Shown piece by piece: positions 26,558 through 35,752 of a stretch of DNA of 64,000 bases (the first letter of the stretch is position 1; each line of letters opens with the position of its first letter). Made by a program: the position numbers and the translations under genes. The stretch comes from JAADHU01 sp964446495 (GTDB lineage: Bacteria; Pseudomonadota; Gammaproteobacteria; Steroidobacterales; Woeseiaceae). The stretch spans positions 22,108 through 86,107 of the forward strand of contig CAYUOY010000001.1 in assembly GCA_964446495.1 (NCBI GenBank), given 5' to 3'. The notes under the pieces were generated by a model. The model was not told the origin of the DNA. It made no database searches and saw nothing but the letters and a program-made list of their open reading frames with translations.

Positions 26558-27502
26558 ATGTATCTGGCACGGTCGAACCTGGCATTTCCGTTTACGCAAG
26601 TCTCCCAGGGCAGCGTGGTCACGATTGGCGCATTTGACGGCCTTCACCTGGGCCACCAGCGATTGCTGAATCGTGTTTTGGAGGAAGCGACCGCCCGCAA
26701 ACTTCGGGCCGTCGTTATGAGTTTCGAGCCCACGCCCAAAGAGTTTTTCGCCGGTAAAAATCGATCCGCAAGATTAACCCGATTCCGCGAAAAGTATCTT
26801 CTGTTGAAGAATATGGGTTTTGACGTTTTCTTTTGTCCGCCATTCAATAGATCAATGAAAAGCATCACCGCCGATGCCTTCATCAGGACGCTGCTTGTAC
26901 ATGCATTGAACATTCGGCATCTGGTGATTGGCGATGACTTCCAATTCGCGCGGAACCGCGAGGGAAACGTGGCGTTGTTGCGGCGCGCGGGCAAGGTGCT
27001 GAATTTTGGTGTTGAACAGATGGCGAGTGTCGTAGTGGAAGGGGAAAGGGTCAGCAGTACTGCGATTCGGGATGCATTGGGTCAGGGTGACCTGATACGT
27101 GCGCGCCGCTTACTTGGTGACAACTACCAAATGGCGGGCAAGGTTATTCGTGATCCTGGCTATGCGGTTGACGAACGCATTGTATTTATCAGCACGCAGC
27201 GCCGACTTAGCCCGGTTGAGGGCATTTTTGCTGTTAAAGTGCACGGTATCGGCGAGAATGCACTGGGAGCTTCGGCTTGCATCGGCATGAATACTTCAAT
27301 GGCGGCTCGCACGCCGTTTTTCACACTAGGTGGTATTGACGTCGAGCGGCTTTCGGACAGAGTTCATGTCAACATAGAATTCATGGCACGAATTAGAGGT
27401 CCGGAAGCGTGCAGAAGTATTGCAGAGGGCATTGCACAACTGCATGAATGCGAAAGCGAGGTTCAGCGTGTCCTGGCCGAGCGTGAACAGGACAGTTCTT
27501 GA
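26558..27502 (+). CDS. ribF: RibF: FAD synthetase domain intact, riboflavin kinase domain degenerate
   Basis: A 314-residue protein in the usual ribF position. The N-terminal FMN adenylyltransferase half (about 1-180) looks complete: TIGAFDGLHLGHQRLL with the HxGH-type motif (residues 30-33), GDDFQFARNREGN, and SSTAIRDAL (about 165). The C-terminal riboflavin kinase half keeps its length and outline (LLGDNYQMAGKVIRD, SPVEGIFAVKVHG) but not the signature G-R-T-[LI]-G-F-P-T-A-N that binds Mg-ATP and flavin; the aligned stretch (about 200-213) reads GYAVDERIVFIST. The later IGTRPT reads IGMNTS. No frameshift restores the motif. Start ATG 26558 is 14 bases after murJ; a longer in-frame extension upstream lies inside murJ in another frame. 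Confidence 0.88.
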   Translation: MYLARSNLAFPFTQVSQGSVVTIGAFDGLHLGHQRLLNRVLEEATARKLRAVVMSFEPTPKEFFAGKNRSARLTRFREKYLLLKNMGFDVFFCPPFNRSMKSITADAFIRTLLVHALNIRHLVIGDDFQFARNREGNVALLRRAGKVLNFGVEQMASVVVEGERVSSTAIRDALGQGDLIRARRLLGDNYQMAGKVIRDPGYAVDERIVFISTQRRLSPVEGIFAVKVHGIGENALGASACIGMNTSMAARTPFFTLGGIDVERLSDRVHVNIEFMARIRGPEACRSIAEGIAQLHECESEVQRVLAEREQDSS

Positions 27503-27513
27503 GGGGCGATGGT

Positions 27514-28029
27514 TTGAGTGACACCGTGAGCGAGAAAACGAGTCGCCGGATGCGGTTTGCATTGTGGGTGCTGTTGTCGGCAACGATTGCCGGACTAGAT
27601 CAGTTGACTAAAATTGCCATTGTGAAATGGGTGCCGCTTTACGACAAGATTCCGTTGGCATCTTTTGTCAATATTACGCATCAGCGAAATACCGGGGCGG
27701 CTTTCAGTTTCCTGGCCGATGCCGGCGGCTGGCAACGATGGTTTTTCTCGGTGCTGGCCGGAGTCGTCAGCGCTGTGATCTTCGTTTGGCTTTATCAGTT
27801 GCGACAGCAGAAGCAGATGGTTCTTGCCTCCGGACTGATTCTGATTCTCGGCGGCGCGGTAGGTAATCTGATCGATCGTATTCGATTGGGTTACGTGGTC
27901 GATTTCTTTCAGGTCTTGATCGCCGGGTGGCCATTTCCGTCTTTCAACGTGGCTGACGCCGCAATCACCGTTGGCGCCGGACTGATCATATTCGACTCGT
28001 TGTTTCTTTCCGGTAAAAAAGCCGTCTGA
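27514..28029 (+). CDS. lspA: Lipoprotein signal peptidase
   Basis: Aspartic protease of the inner membrane that cleaves prolipoproteins after lipidation. Four helices are visible, with the catalytic aspartates in GNLIDRIRLGYVVDF and FNVADAAITVG, and the conserved HQRNTGAAFSFL. I chose TTG 27514, which has GAGGGG seven bases upstream and gives 171 residues; an in-frame TTG at 27499 overlaps the ribF stop. In related genomes ileS lies between ribF and lspA, and here it does not. The gene ends the plus-strand run and converges on pilE. Confidence 0.94.
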   Translation: MSDTVSEKTSRRMRFALWVLLSATIAGLDQLTKIAIVKWVPLYDKIPLASFVNITHQRNTGAAFSFLADAGGWQRWFFSVLAGVVSAVIFVWLYQLRQQKQMVLASGLILILGGAVGNLIDRIRLGYVVDFFQVLIAGWPFPSFNVADAAITVGAGLIIFDSLFLSGKKAV

Positions 28030-28097
28030 TCAGCTTAGATGCTGGATTGGCGGTCGCGCTTGTTCCAGCGGATTCCGCACCGAAAAACGTCCTGGTA

Positions 28098-28511
28098 CTA
28101 CCGAGTTCGCGTCCAGCAATCCGCTAGTGGGGCCGATCCCTTCACCCCGGCGGCGGTAATCGTTAGAGACGCACATTTACCGGCTTCGTCACCGCCCAAC
28201 AGGAAAGTTGCGGTCGCGGTATAGGTGTTTGCATTCGCGGGCGCAACAGAGATGCGGTAGGAACCGGTTTCGGTATCGAACGGACTTGCCTGGAAGCCAA
28301 GATCAGTCAGGTCGGTCGTGTAGCTGTTGTTGTTCAGGTAAAACCGCTCCTGATTGGTTGCCACCCGCAGCAAAGCCGCTCTCGCTTCGTTGCGTTTGGC
28401 GCGAGCCGCGAAATCACGATAGTTCGGGTAACCGACGGCGGCCAAAATACCAATGATGACAACAACAATCATCAACTCCATCAAGGTGATGCCGCTCATA
28501 TATTTACGCAT
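28098..28511 (-). CDS. pilE: Type IV pilin PilE-like
   Basis: A 137-residue type IV pilin. The prepilin motif is SG/ITLMELMIVVVIIGILAAV, cleaved after Gly and N-methylated, with the conserved Glu5. After the N-terminal helix the globular head is short (YPNYRDF, NQERFYLNNNSYT, and a C-terminal disulfide pair in GKCASL and ADCWTRTR), typical of the PilE/minor pilin at the end of fimU-pilVWXY1E operons. Start ATG 28511 gives a six-residue leader; the frame is open eight codons further. It is the last gene of the minus-strand pilus operon, 24 bases after the second pilY1. Confidence 0.9.
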   Translation of the reverse strand: MRKYMSGITLMELMIVVVIIGILAAVGYPNYRDFAARAKRNEARAALLRVATNQERFYLNNNSYTTDLTDLGFQASPFDTETGSYRISVAPANANTYTATATFLLGGDEAGKCASLTITAAGVKGSAPLADCWTRTR

Positions 28512-28535
28512 TTTCGATCTCCGTCCAGGTAACAC

Positions 28536-31500
28536 CTAGTTGGTGCCGTCCTGGGTCCAAAGGGTTCTGACCGGATTGTTCGCATAACCCGGATTGAAAC
28601 ATTCTACACCGACACAGCCGATTGGCGGTGGTGCACATTCCTCGCCCTGACAATTCGGGTCTGTCGGACTCGGGAACAGGAACGACGGTCGCGGTGCAAT
28701 GCCACCTTGCGCCAATTCTGTTACCCGTTCCTCATTTACCTGAACCGGATTATCCGGGTCAATCGTTTCCGACGGGTTAAACGGGTCGCCGGTTGCCGCA
28801 TCCACGCGATACAAACGATTCAGGCTCAGACCAGCCTGGCACGGATCGGTAGATGCGATCATGGGTTCAAATGAGACAAAGAAAATCGAATCGTTAAAAG
28901 TCGTCGAATCGGATAGAATTTTTTCCCCGGGCGGCAGTGTCAGGCGCCAGCCACGATCATTGATGCCAACAACACTGTTAAGCACGCCGCTAACCTCAAC
29001 CATATCGTTATTACCAGCAATTGGGTAACTGTCATACTGAACCTGTGTCAGGCTGTGGAAGACATCGGTATCGCGCAAGGAGTAAAAACGATCGCCGGCA
29101 CTCTTGTCCAGCGGATGAGCACGATAACCACTGCCGATGCTGATAGCCAGATAACGGCTTTGACGATTCCTGTCACGTACCAGTGATACGTCCGGTGTAG
29201 TATAAAATCGGCGCGTTTGAGCAGGTGTTGGGCTTGATTGTCCTTCTGCGCCGAATTGTGCGATAACGCCGCCTCTAACTAATGTGTTGGGCGAGTTGCC
29301 GCTTAGAATATCAAAGCGCCACACCTGTCCACCAAGGTCCGCAGCGTACATTCTGTCGGCAAATCCATCTCCGCTGAGGTCCAGAACGCGAACTCTTGCA
29401 GGTATCGAGCGAGTCATGCTGGACAGGGTCAAATTGGCTCCGTTATCGGGACCTGCGCTCCAAACCTTGGCACCGGTCTCGATATCGAGCATGACTATGC
29501 CCGTTCCCTCGGCGTCGGCCGTTTGTGGGTGTGCCGCCTGATCGTGCACCGTGTCATAGCCCGCACCTAGTATTAGTACTGCATTGTCGACACTGGTTTG
29601 ATAGGGGCTGTTTACCTTGACGCGTGCTGCAACCGGAGATGACCAGGTTTGTCCGAATTCCGGGTAGCTCTGGAGCCACTTGAATTTCGGCGCATTCTTG
29701 TCTGTTACGTCCAGTGCATAGTAGTTGTTGCCGCCGCGTCGCATGCCAAAAAACAGATAGACGAAGTCAGTCCCGACATCGATAACACCGTTGTTGTTTC
29801 TGTCGGCGACGACCGGCACGATATCCCCGTCGATTCCGTAGTGCTTGAAATTAATGTTTTCATTGAAATAGAGATCGGCCAGATCAGGCAACAATTCACG
29901 CGGAATGAAGGACCAGAGTTCGAGCCCACTTTTGGCATCGATCGCGTGCAAGTATCCATCGTTGGTGGCGGTGAAGACGACAATGTCAGGGTCTCCATTC
30001 GCATCAGTGCCGTAGACGATTGACGCAGGCTGCGAATGCAGCGTATCCCCCATGATCTGTCGGGTGGTGGTCAAGGGATCGTTATCCTCGTCTTTCACGT
30101 CCGCACCGCGCGCCCATTCAATTAGTGTTGGCAAATCCGGCTCGCCCGGAGCACCCGACAAGCCCAAATCGGCCGGTGTGAATGCGGCAATATTTGCAGC
30201 AGATACACTATTGGAGCTGTCGGTGAGACTGGTGGCACCATTGTTCGTGTAGAGTTTTCGCGAATCTGCGCTGGGCAGCAGATTGGCGGCTCCACCGACG
30301 TTTACATCAGGTCCATCCATATCACCGGCCACGTTCCAGAAATTGCTTGCCGAGTCGGCAAAGAAACCGGTATTCGGGTCGACGGCGGGGTTCGAATATT
30401 GATCGACGATCTCAGCATTGACGATGGTGTATTTCTTGATATTGCCTGGCCAATGTTGCTTGCTGGTCGCGCGAAATACAGAAACGTACAAATCATTCAG
30501 GTGCTGTGTACGGTTGAACGCATTCACGGCAATCGAGGGTGCGGTGAAGGAAATATCGCGATCGAAAATGTTAGTGACAATATCAGTCAGCGCTTTCGTC
30601 AATGAAGTGACGTCTTCAGCCAGGTAGTACTTACCCCCGGAATTCTCGGCAGTTGCCTTCAATAGAGGTAAATCGACCGTGAAGCCAATCGTGTAGGTGG
30701 TGACATTCTGGTTTCCGGGAACATTTGCGTTGATGTCTGTCTTCGACAGGTACTCGGAAATATCGTCAAGACAGGCACCATTCACGTTGCCGCCGGTACA
30801 ACTGCTGCGACCCATTGTTGCCGTAAAATTGGGCAGACTGCTCACCCTGCCGTAAGCGCCGGTATCCTGGGTTGGCTGTCCGTCTGTCAGCAGGACCGTA
30901 AAGTTCTTGGCGCAGGCGTATTCTGCCGGTTGTTTGTACATGCCGTTGTTGCCGACAACCAGCGCATCCGGATCGGTCGAGGACAACGCACCGTATTGCC
31001 TGCTAACGCCGTTCCAATACCGTGCCGCTTCGTACATGGTTTCTGACAGCGGCGTCCAGCCGCTTGCCGGTAGTGAATCGACCACTGAGTTCGCTTCGCT
31101 TCTGTTGGTATCGAGGTCCTTCAAGGCCATCATGACCGGACCGCCTTCGTTGTTGTGAAAACGCATGAAGCCGATGTTCACATTGTTTATACCGCCCAGG
31201 ACATTCTTGGTTACCGCTTTGACGATATCCGTGCGCCGCATGCTGCTTCCAGGGGGATTGTAAAACCAGTTCAGGTAATTCGAATCGTAAACCGTGACGA
31301 TTTGATGCGTTGGCGAGGAGCCCCAATCGACTTCGGCGCTCGAAACTGATGTGAAGAGACTGCCGGTATTTGAGCCGATTTTGGCGTAAACCTGGCCAGC
31401 CGTGCCATCACCGTGAACGCCGGAATCGGCGGCGCACTCGACATAACTTTGCGTTTTACTTCTCGAAATCGTCTGCCATTTCCATTTGCCGCGGCGTTTG

Positions 31501-31886
31501 CGGTACTGTGCCATGGTGTCGGTGTATGAACCGGCATCGCTTATCTGGGTAACACCCTGATCGCAAACGAAATAGGATTTTTCAAATCGCCTTAATTTGC
31601 TGCCGGTACAACTGGGCAAGTTTGAGTTTTTTGACCAGTAGTAATAGCCATTGTCGCAGGCACCGGAATAAGTCTTGTTTTTGTCAAAAGGTTCCTGACT
31701 AACTTCGACAGACGTCATACTGCCCGAACTGTCCAGAATGAACAGGACGTTCGGTTTTGCAGCTACACTGGCACCGGGTACTGACAAAAGCAGCTCGACA
31801 TCCTCCGCCCAGGCGGGTGCGCCGGCCAAAAATGCGATTGTCAGTCCAACACCAGCCCAAGCGGTGTGTAATCTGGACTTTCTCAC
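28536..31886 (-). CDS. pilY1: PilY1 paralogue B, pilus-tip adhesin
   Basis: An 1116-residue secreted protein: signal peptide to about residue 27 (PAWA), an N-terminal von Willebrand A-like domain starting VLFILDSSGSMTS (MIDAS), and the C-terminal PilY1 beta-propeller (about 580-1000; FTATNDGYLHAIDAKSGLELWSF, FGMRRGGNNYYALDVTDK). The EF-hand-like calcium loop is present as DRNNNGVIDVGTD (about residue 692). PilY1 caps the pilus tip with the minor pilins, promotes extension and mediates adhesion or surface sensing. It shares length and architecture with the paralogue at 32370-35717, with similar C-terminal ends (ECFNPGYANNPVRTLWTQDG here, ECNEPGFANNPVRTLWTQDG there). The intervening small CxxC gene is part of the duplication. 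Confidence 0.93.
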   Translation of the reverse strand: MRKSRLHTAWAGVGLTIAFLAGAPAWAEDVELLLSVPGASVAAKPNVLFILDSSGSMTSVEVSQEPFDKNKTYSGACDNGYYYWSKNSNLPSCTGSKLRRFEKSYFVCDQGVTQISDAGSYTDTMAQYRKRRGKWKWQTISRSKTQSYVECAADSGVHGDGTAGQVYAKIGSNTGSLFTSVSSAEVDWGSSPTHQIVTVYDSNYLNWFYNPPGSSMRRTDIVKAVTKNVLGGINNVNIGFMRFHNNEGGPVMMALKDLDTNRSEANSVVDSLPASGWTPLSETMYEAARYWNGVSRQYGALSSTDPDALVVGNNGMYKQPAEYACAKNFTVLLTDGQPTQDTGAYGRVSSLPNFTATMGRSSCTGGNVNGACLDDISEYLSKTDINANVPGNQNVTTYTIGFTVDLPLLKATAENSGGKYYLAEDVTSLTKALTDIVTNIFDRDISFTAPSIAVNAFNRTQHLNDLYVSVFRATSKQHWPGNIKKYTIVNAEIVDQYSNPAVDPNTGFFADSASNFWNVAGDMDGPDVNVGGAANLLPSADSRKLYTNNGATSLTDSSNSVSAANIAAFTPADLGLSGAPGEPDLPTLIEWARGADVKDEDNDPLTTTRQIMGDTLHSQPASIVYGTDANGDPDIVVFTATNDGYLHAIDAKSGLELWSFIPRELLPDLADLYFNENINFKHYGIDGDIVPVVADRNNNGVIDVGTDFVYLFFGMRRGGNNYYALDVTDKNAPKFKWLQSYPEFGQTWSSPVAARVKVNSPYQTSVDNAVLILGAGYDTVHDQAAHPQTADAEGTGIVMLDIETGAKVWSAGPDNGANLTLSSMTRSIPARVRVLDLSGDGFADRMYAADLGGQVWRFDILSGNSPNTLVRGGVIAQFGAEGQSSPTPAQTRRFYTTPDVSLVRDRNRQSRYLAISIGSGYRAHPLDKSAGDRFYSLRDTDVFHSLTQVQYDSYPIAGNNDMVEVSGVLNSVVGINDRGWRLTLPPGEKILSDSTTFNDSIFFVSFEPMIASTDPCQAGLSLNRLYRVDAATGDPFNPSETIDPDNPVQVNEERVTELAQGGIAPRPSFLFPSPTDPNCQGEECAPPPIGCVGVECFNPGYANNPVRTLWTQDGTN

Positions 31887-31927
31887 GTTTCCTTACCTCA
31901 AGTTAGATCAATCCGTGACCCTATCGC

Positions 31928-32266
31928 TCAATTAGCTACTTCTATGCTGCGTACGGTATTGGTCTCTGTATCAATGAGAATCAGTGCATAGCCATCGCGA
32001 CTATGCCGGCCATTGTTGAAACCTTGCCTGAAATCGGCAAGCTTCATAGCCGTGCCATTCAGGGAATAGACTGTCGTCGGCGTCAGACGAGCTGTCACGT
32101 ATTCACAATCCTCACAGGATTTGAATGAAAGCCGGCTATTGACACTTGTTGGTACATTGAGGAATGAAGGATCTGTTTCGATCGCATCAACCAGTGTACG
32201 AATCTCGGCGTGTGCCAATGTGCCTGCACATAAAAAGGCAATAACCGCGCACCTTAAAAGTCTCAT
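31928..32266 (-). CDS. Small secreted CxxC protein, PilY1-linked, copy B
   Basis: A 112-residue protein with a signal peptide (MRLLRCAVIAF core, cleavage after LAHA). The mature part has a CxxC (SFKSCEDCEY) followed by R-x-T-x-x-T-x-Y, then LADFRQGF and a C-terminal beta-like stretch (YALILIDTETNTVRSIEV). The same pattern, SF..C..C.....R.T..T.Y...N...M.L.DFR, occurs in the protein at 35753-36094, so they are paralogues. I do not recognise the family. It lies 42 bases before pilY1 copy B, on the same strand. A role in folding, disulfide handling or assembly of PilY1, or as a minor tip component, is inference from position only. Confidence 0.75.
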   Translation of the reverse strand: MRLLRCAVIAFLCAGTLAHAEIRTLVDAIETDPSFLNVPTSVNSRLSFKSCEDCEYVTARLTPTTVYSLNGTAMKLADFRQGFNNGRHSRDGYALILIDTETNTVRSIEVAN

Positions 32267-32369
32267 TGTCACTGTTCCACCATTTCCCTGTTGCAAAAAT
32301 CCAAATTCCATTTGGCGTAGTTCTGCGACTCACATCATCGGTTATTGCCGGCTTCCTGGCGAGGAACTG

Positions 32370-35300
32370 CTACTCAATTCCATCCTGTGTCCACAAAGTT
32401 CGGACCGGATTATTGGCAAATCCTGGTTCATTACACTCGACACCAATACACAGGATTGGCGGTGGTGAGCATGCGGCACCGGTACAATTTGATTCCGGAC
32501 TGGGGAAAAGAATGGTCGGCGATGGCGCGATACCACCTTGTGCCAGTGTCGTGCGGCGAGCGATGTCTTCGTCACCCGGAGCGATTGAGTCAAGGTTGTT
32601 GACGACAGGATCCCCGTTGACCACTTTGACGCGATAGAGGAAGTTCGTCCCGCGTCCCGCGGAACAGCTTGCAGCAGCCAGCGTATCCGGTGTGAAGGAG
32701 ACAAAGAAAACTTCATCGTCAAACGTAACCGAATCAGCCAGAACTTTCTGATTTCCCGGGAGGGTGAATTTCCAGCCAGCCATACCTGAGCCCACGACGA
32801 CTTCTGTTTGTCCACTGATTTCAACCAGGTCGGAATCAGTAATAACAGTGTAGCTATCGTATTCACTCTGATTGAGCTGGTTGAACACGTTGGGATCTCT
32901 TATCGAGAAAAATCGATCGGAAGCAGTGAGGTCGAACGGACGTGCCCGATAGCCTGAACCGATGCTGATCGAAATGTAACGCCGCCCCTGTTGCGGATCA
33001 GAGAATATTGAAAGATCAGGAGCGCTGTAAAATCGACGGGTGTCGGCCGCGCCCGGCGCTCCGAGTCCTTCGGCACCTACTTGTGCAATGACACCACCGT
33101 TTACAAGGTTGGCAGGAGTGGCACCTTTAACGATATCAAAGCGCCAAATCTGACCGCCCAGATCCGAGGTGTACATGCGATCGGCGAAATTATCACCATT
33201 CATATCGGCCACGCGAATCTGATTTGGCATCGCCCTCGTCATAGCGGTGAATTGCTTGGTTGTGCCACTGGAACTAGCGCCTCCATTCCACAGCGTTGCG
33301 CCGGATTCGAGGTCCAGAATGTGAATGCCGGCACCGACCGCGTCGGCGGTTACCGGGTGACCCGAGGTGTCATGAACGGTGTCATAACCGCCACCAATTA
33401 CTACGACTGCTTTGTCGCTGTTGAGGCCGGAATCATTGATATCCATGCGAGCGACAACCGGTGTTGACCAGCTTTCACCCGCGTTGGCAAGTGTACGTGT
33501 CCAGAGAAGATCCGGTGAATTCTTGTCGGTGACGTCCAGGGCGTAATACGTTGTGCCACCGCGGCGCATGCCGAACAATATACGGACGAAGTCCCCATCG
33601 CTGGATTCAATTACGCCATCTTTGTCCACGTCCTTAACGATAGGAACAATGTTGCCATCCAGTCCGTATTGCTTGAATTTGGCACTCGGGTCGAAAAAGA
33701 GTCGCGTCATATTGCTCAGTAACTGTTTTGGCACAAATGACCACAACTCCACGCCGGTCGTACCGTTGATGGCATGCAAATATCCGTCATTGGTCGCTGT
33801 GTAGACGACAACATCCGGATTAGCAGCGGTGCCACCGTAAACCACGGCGGCAGGTTGGGAATGCAACGGATCGCCCATGGCAAACCGTTGAGTGGTCGCC
33901 GGATTTCCGTCCTCGTCGCGCACATCTTCGCCACGCATCCAGCGGATGATGTCGCTTTTGCTGGGTTCACCGGTTGCGCCAGTCAAACCGAAATCGGCGT
34001 CCGTAAACGCCATCGCGTTACCGGTCGTAATTGCGTTGGTGCCGCCAGCCAGATTAACGCTGACGCCATTGTTGGTGAACAAATTACGGCTTGAAAAGTT
34101 GGGTAGAACGTTGGCAGCACCACCCAGACGTACATCCGATCCGTCATTGGCCCCAGCCGTCCAGATGCTGCGGGCGGAGTCGAAAAAGAAACCCGTGAGG
34201 GGGTCAACGGCCGGCAGGTCGTTGTCATCTACAATAACCCCGTCGGAAATTCCGTATTTTTTCAGGTTTCCTGGCCAGTGAGCTTTGCCTCTGGCACCGA
34301 ACATAGTCAGGTACAAGTCATTCAGGTTTCGCGTACGATTAAATGTGTTCACCGAAACTGCTGGTGCGGAAAATGACAGGGAACGATCGTTGATTTCACC
34401 GACGATGCGCAATAGCGCAATAGTCAGGCTCTCAACATCATCTGCGAGAAAGTAGCTCCCGCCGGATGCGATTGCAGTATTTCTAAGGATATCCAGATCG
34501 ACCGAAAAACCGATCGTATGAGTGACTACCGTTTGATTGCCATCCAGTGCGGTATTGGTATCCACTTTGCCGAGATATTCTGCGATATCGTCCAGGCATT
34601 GCCCCTGGCCTGAGCCATTACAAGAGCTCCGGCCGAGAACTGACGTAAAATTGGGCAGGGTCGGCGCACGCACGGGCCCATCGTCGTCCTGGGTGGGTGC
34701 TCCATCTGTCAGAAGGACGTTGAAGTTCTTGGCACAGGAATCGAGTGTCGGGCTCTGATATACCTCGGGTCCGGTTGAAAAGAGAGCGCCCGGATCGGTT
34801 GTGTATTCACTAACTTGTTCGCCGTACCACGCCGGCGCGCCTGTCCAATAAAGCGCATTTTCGTACAGGGTCTCTGACAGTGGCGTCCAGCCATTGGCGT
34901 CGAGTCCGTCAATCGTGTCCAGAATGACCTGGCGATTCGTGTCCAGGTCGGTTAGCCCAAGGAGGACCGGGCCACCCTGAGTCTGGTTGAATCGCATGAC
35001 GCCGACATTCAGGTTGTTGATCGAATCAAGTACCTTCGTCGTCACGATTTTCATGATTTGCGTACGACTGAGTGAGATAGTGTTAGGCGAGCTCTTCCAG
35101 TTCAAATAATTGCCGTCGAAGACGGTATACGAAAGGTTTCTCGGCGCGCTACCCCAGGATAATTCCTGAGTAGAGTCGCTGGTCCAGGGAGTCGCACCGG
35201 ATGCGCTCGCCGCATAGACTTCTCCGGGTGTGCCATCGCCATGAGTTCCTCGGTCAGCCCTGCACTCTACAGAGTTGGAATTGTCACCGGGCTCCAGATA

Positions 35301-35717
35301 CTGCCAAGAGGTTGCCCCGGTTCCGGCATCACGATACTGGACCATGGTATCGGTGTAACTACCAATACCCGAGAGCTGCCGCGCCGCAAACTCGCACTGA
35401 AATGAGTTCTTGGCGATGAATTGTGTTTCGTTACCGTCGCAGACCGGCAATGTATCCACATCGGTCCAGAACAGGGCGCCGGCATCACAACTGCCGGGAT
35501 AGGGTACGGCACTGTCATACGGTTCGACGGTCGTTTCGTTCGAGTTCATGCTGCCGGACGTATCCAGGATGAACATCACGTTCGGCTTCGGGTTCAACGA
35601 AGGGTCCGGGTTGATCAACAGCAATTCGGTATCGTCAGCTATTGCCGGCGTGCCGAGCAACAGCGTCAGAGAGCAACTGAGACTCATCCATGTGGTTTTT
35701 CTTGCAGAGATCATCAT
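32370..35717 (-). CDS. pilY1: PilY1 paralogue A, pilus-tip adhesin
   Basis: An 1115-residue PilY1: signal peptide to about residue 27 (PAIA), vWA domain with VMFILDTSGSMNS, and a C-terminal beta-propeller with YTATNDGYLHAINGTTG, FGMRRGGTTYYALDVTDK and the calcium loop DVDKDGVIESSDGD (about residue 696). Many blocks match paralogue B nearly word for word (SCAKNFNVLLTDGAPTQD, LNDLYLTMFGARGKAHWPGNLKKY), while loops differ, so duplication is followed by divergence, with no sign of decay in either copy. Two adjacent ATGs (35717 and 35714) follow a GGGAG site. It lies 35 bases after the first CxxC gene. Confidence 0.93.
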   Translation of the reverse strand: MMISARKTTWMSLSCSLTLLLGTPAIADDTELLLINPDPSLNPKPNVMFILDTSGSMNSNETTVEPYDSAVPYPGSCDAGALFWTDVDTLPVCDGNETQFIAKNSFQCEFAARQLSGIGSYTDTMVQYRDAGTGATSWQYLEPGDNSNSVECRADRGTHGDGTPGEVYAASASGATPWTSDSTQELSWGSAPRNLSYTVFDGNYLNWKSSPNTISLSRTQIMKIVTTKVLDSINNLNVGVMRFNQTQGGPVLLGLTDLDTNRQVILDTIDGLDANGWTPLSETLYENALYWTGAPAWYGEQVSEYTTDPGALFSTGPEVYQSPTLDSCAKNFNVLLTDGAPTQDDDGPVRAPTLPNFTSVLGRSSCNGSGQGQCLDDIAEYLGKVDTNTALDGNQTVVTHTIGFSVDLDILRNTAIASGGSYFLADDVESLTIALLRIVGEINDRSLSFSAPAVSVNTFNRTRNLNDLYLTMFGARGKAHWPGNLKKYGISDGVIVDDNDLPAVDPLTGFFFDSARSIWTAGANDGSDVRLGGAANVLPNFSSRNLFTNNGVSVNLAGGTNAITTGNAMAFTDADFGLTGATGEPSKSDIIRWMRGEDVRDEDGNPATTQRFAMGDPLHSQPAAVVYGGTAANPDVVVYTATNDGYLHAINGTTGVELWSFVPKQLLSNMTRLFFDPSAKFKQYGLDGNIVPIVKDVDKDGVIESSDGDFVRILFGMRRGGTTYYALDVTDKNSPDLLWTRTLANAGESWSTPVVARMDINDSGLNSDKAVVVIGGGYDTVHDTSGHPVTADAVGAGIHILDLESGATLWNGGASSSGTTKQFTAMTRAMPNQIRVADMNGDNFADRMYTSDLGGQIWRFDIVKGATPANLVNGGVIAQVGAEGLGAPGAADTRRFYSAPDLSIFSDPQQGRRYISISIGSGYRARPFDLTASDRFFSIRDPNVFNQLNQSEYDSYTVITDSDLVEISGQTEVVVGSGMAGWKFTLPGNQKVLADSVTFDDEVFFVSFTPDTLAAASCSAGRGTNFLYRVKVVNGDPVVNNLDSIAPGDEDIARRTTLAQGGIAPSPTILFPSPESNCTGAACSPPPILCIGVECNEPGFANNPVRTLWTQDGIE

Positions 35718-35752
35718 GATTCTCCCTTAATTCAGCGGTCGGTTCGACGTAT

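Noticed and set aside
28536..35717. Assembly duplication as the source of the two pilY1 genes
   Set aside because: The copies differ throughout at base and residue level, in loops and in the calcium loop, so this is an old, diverged duplication.
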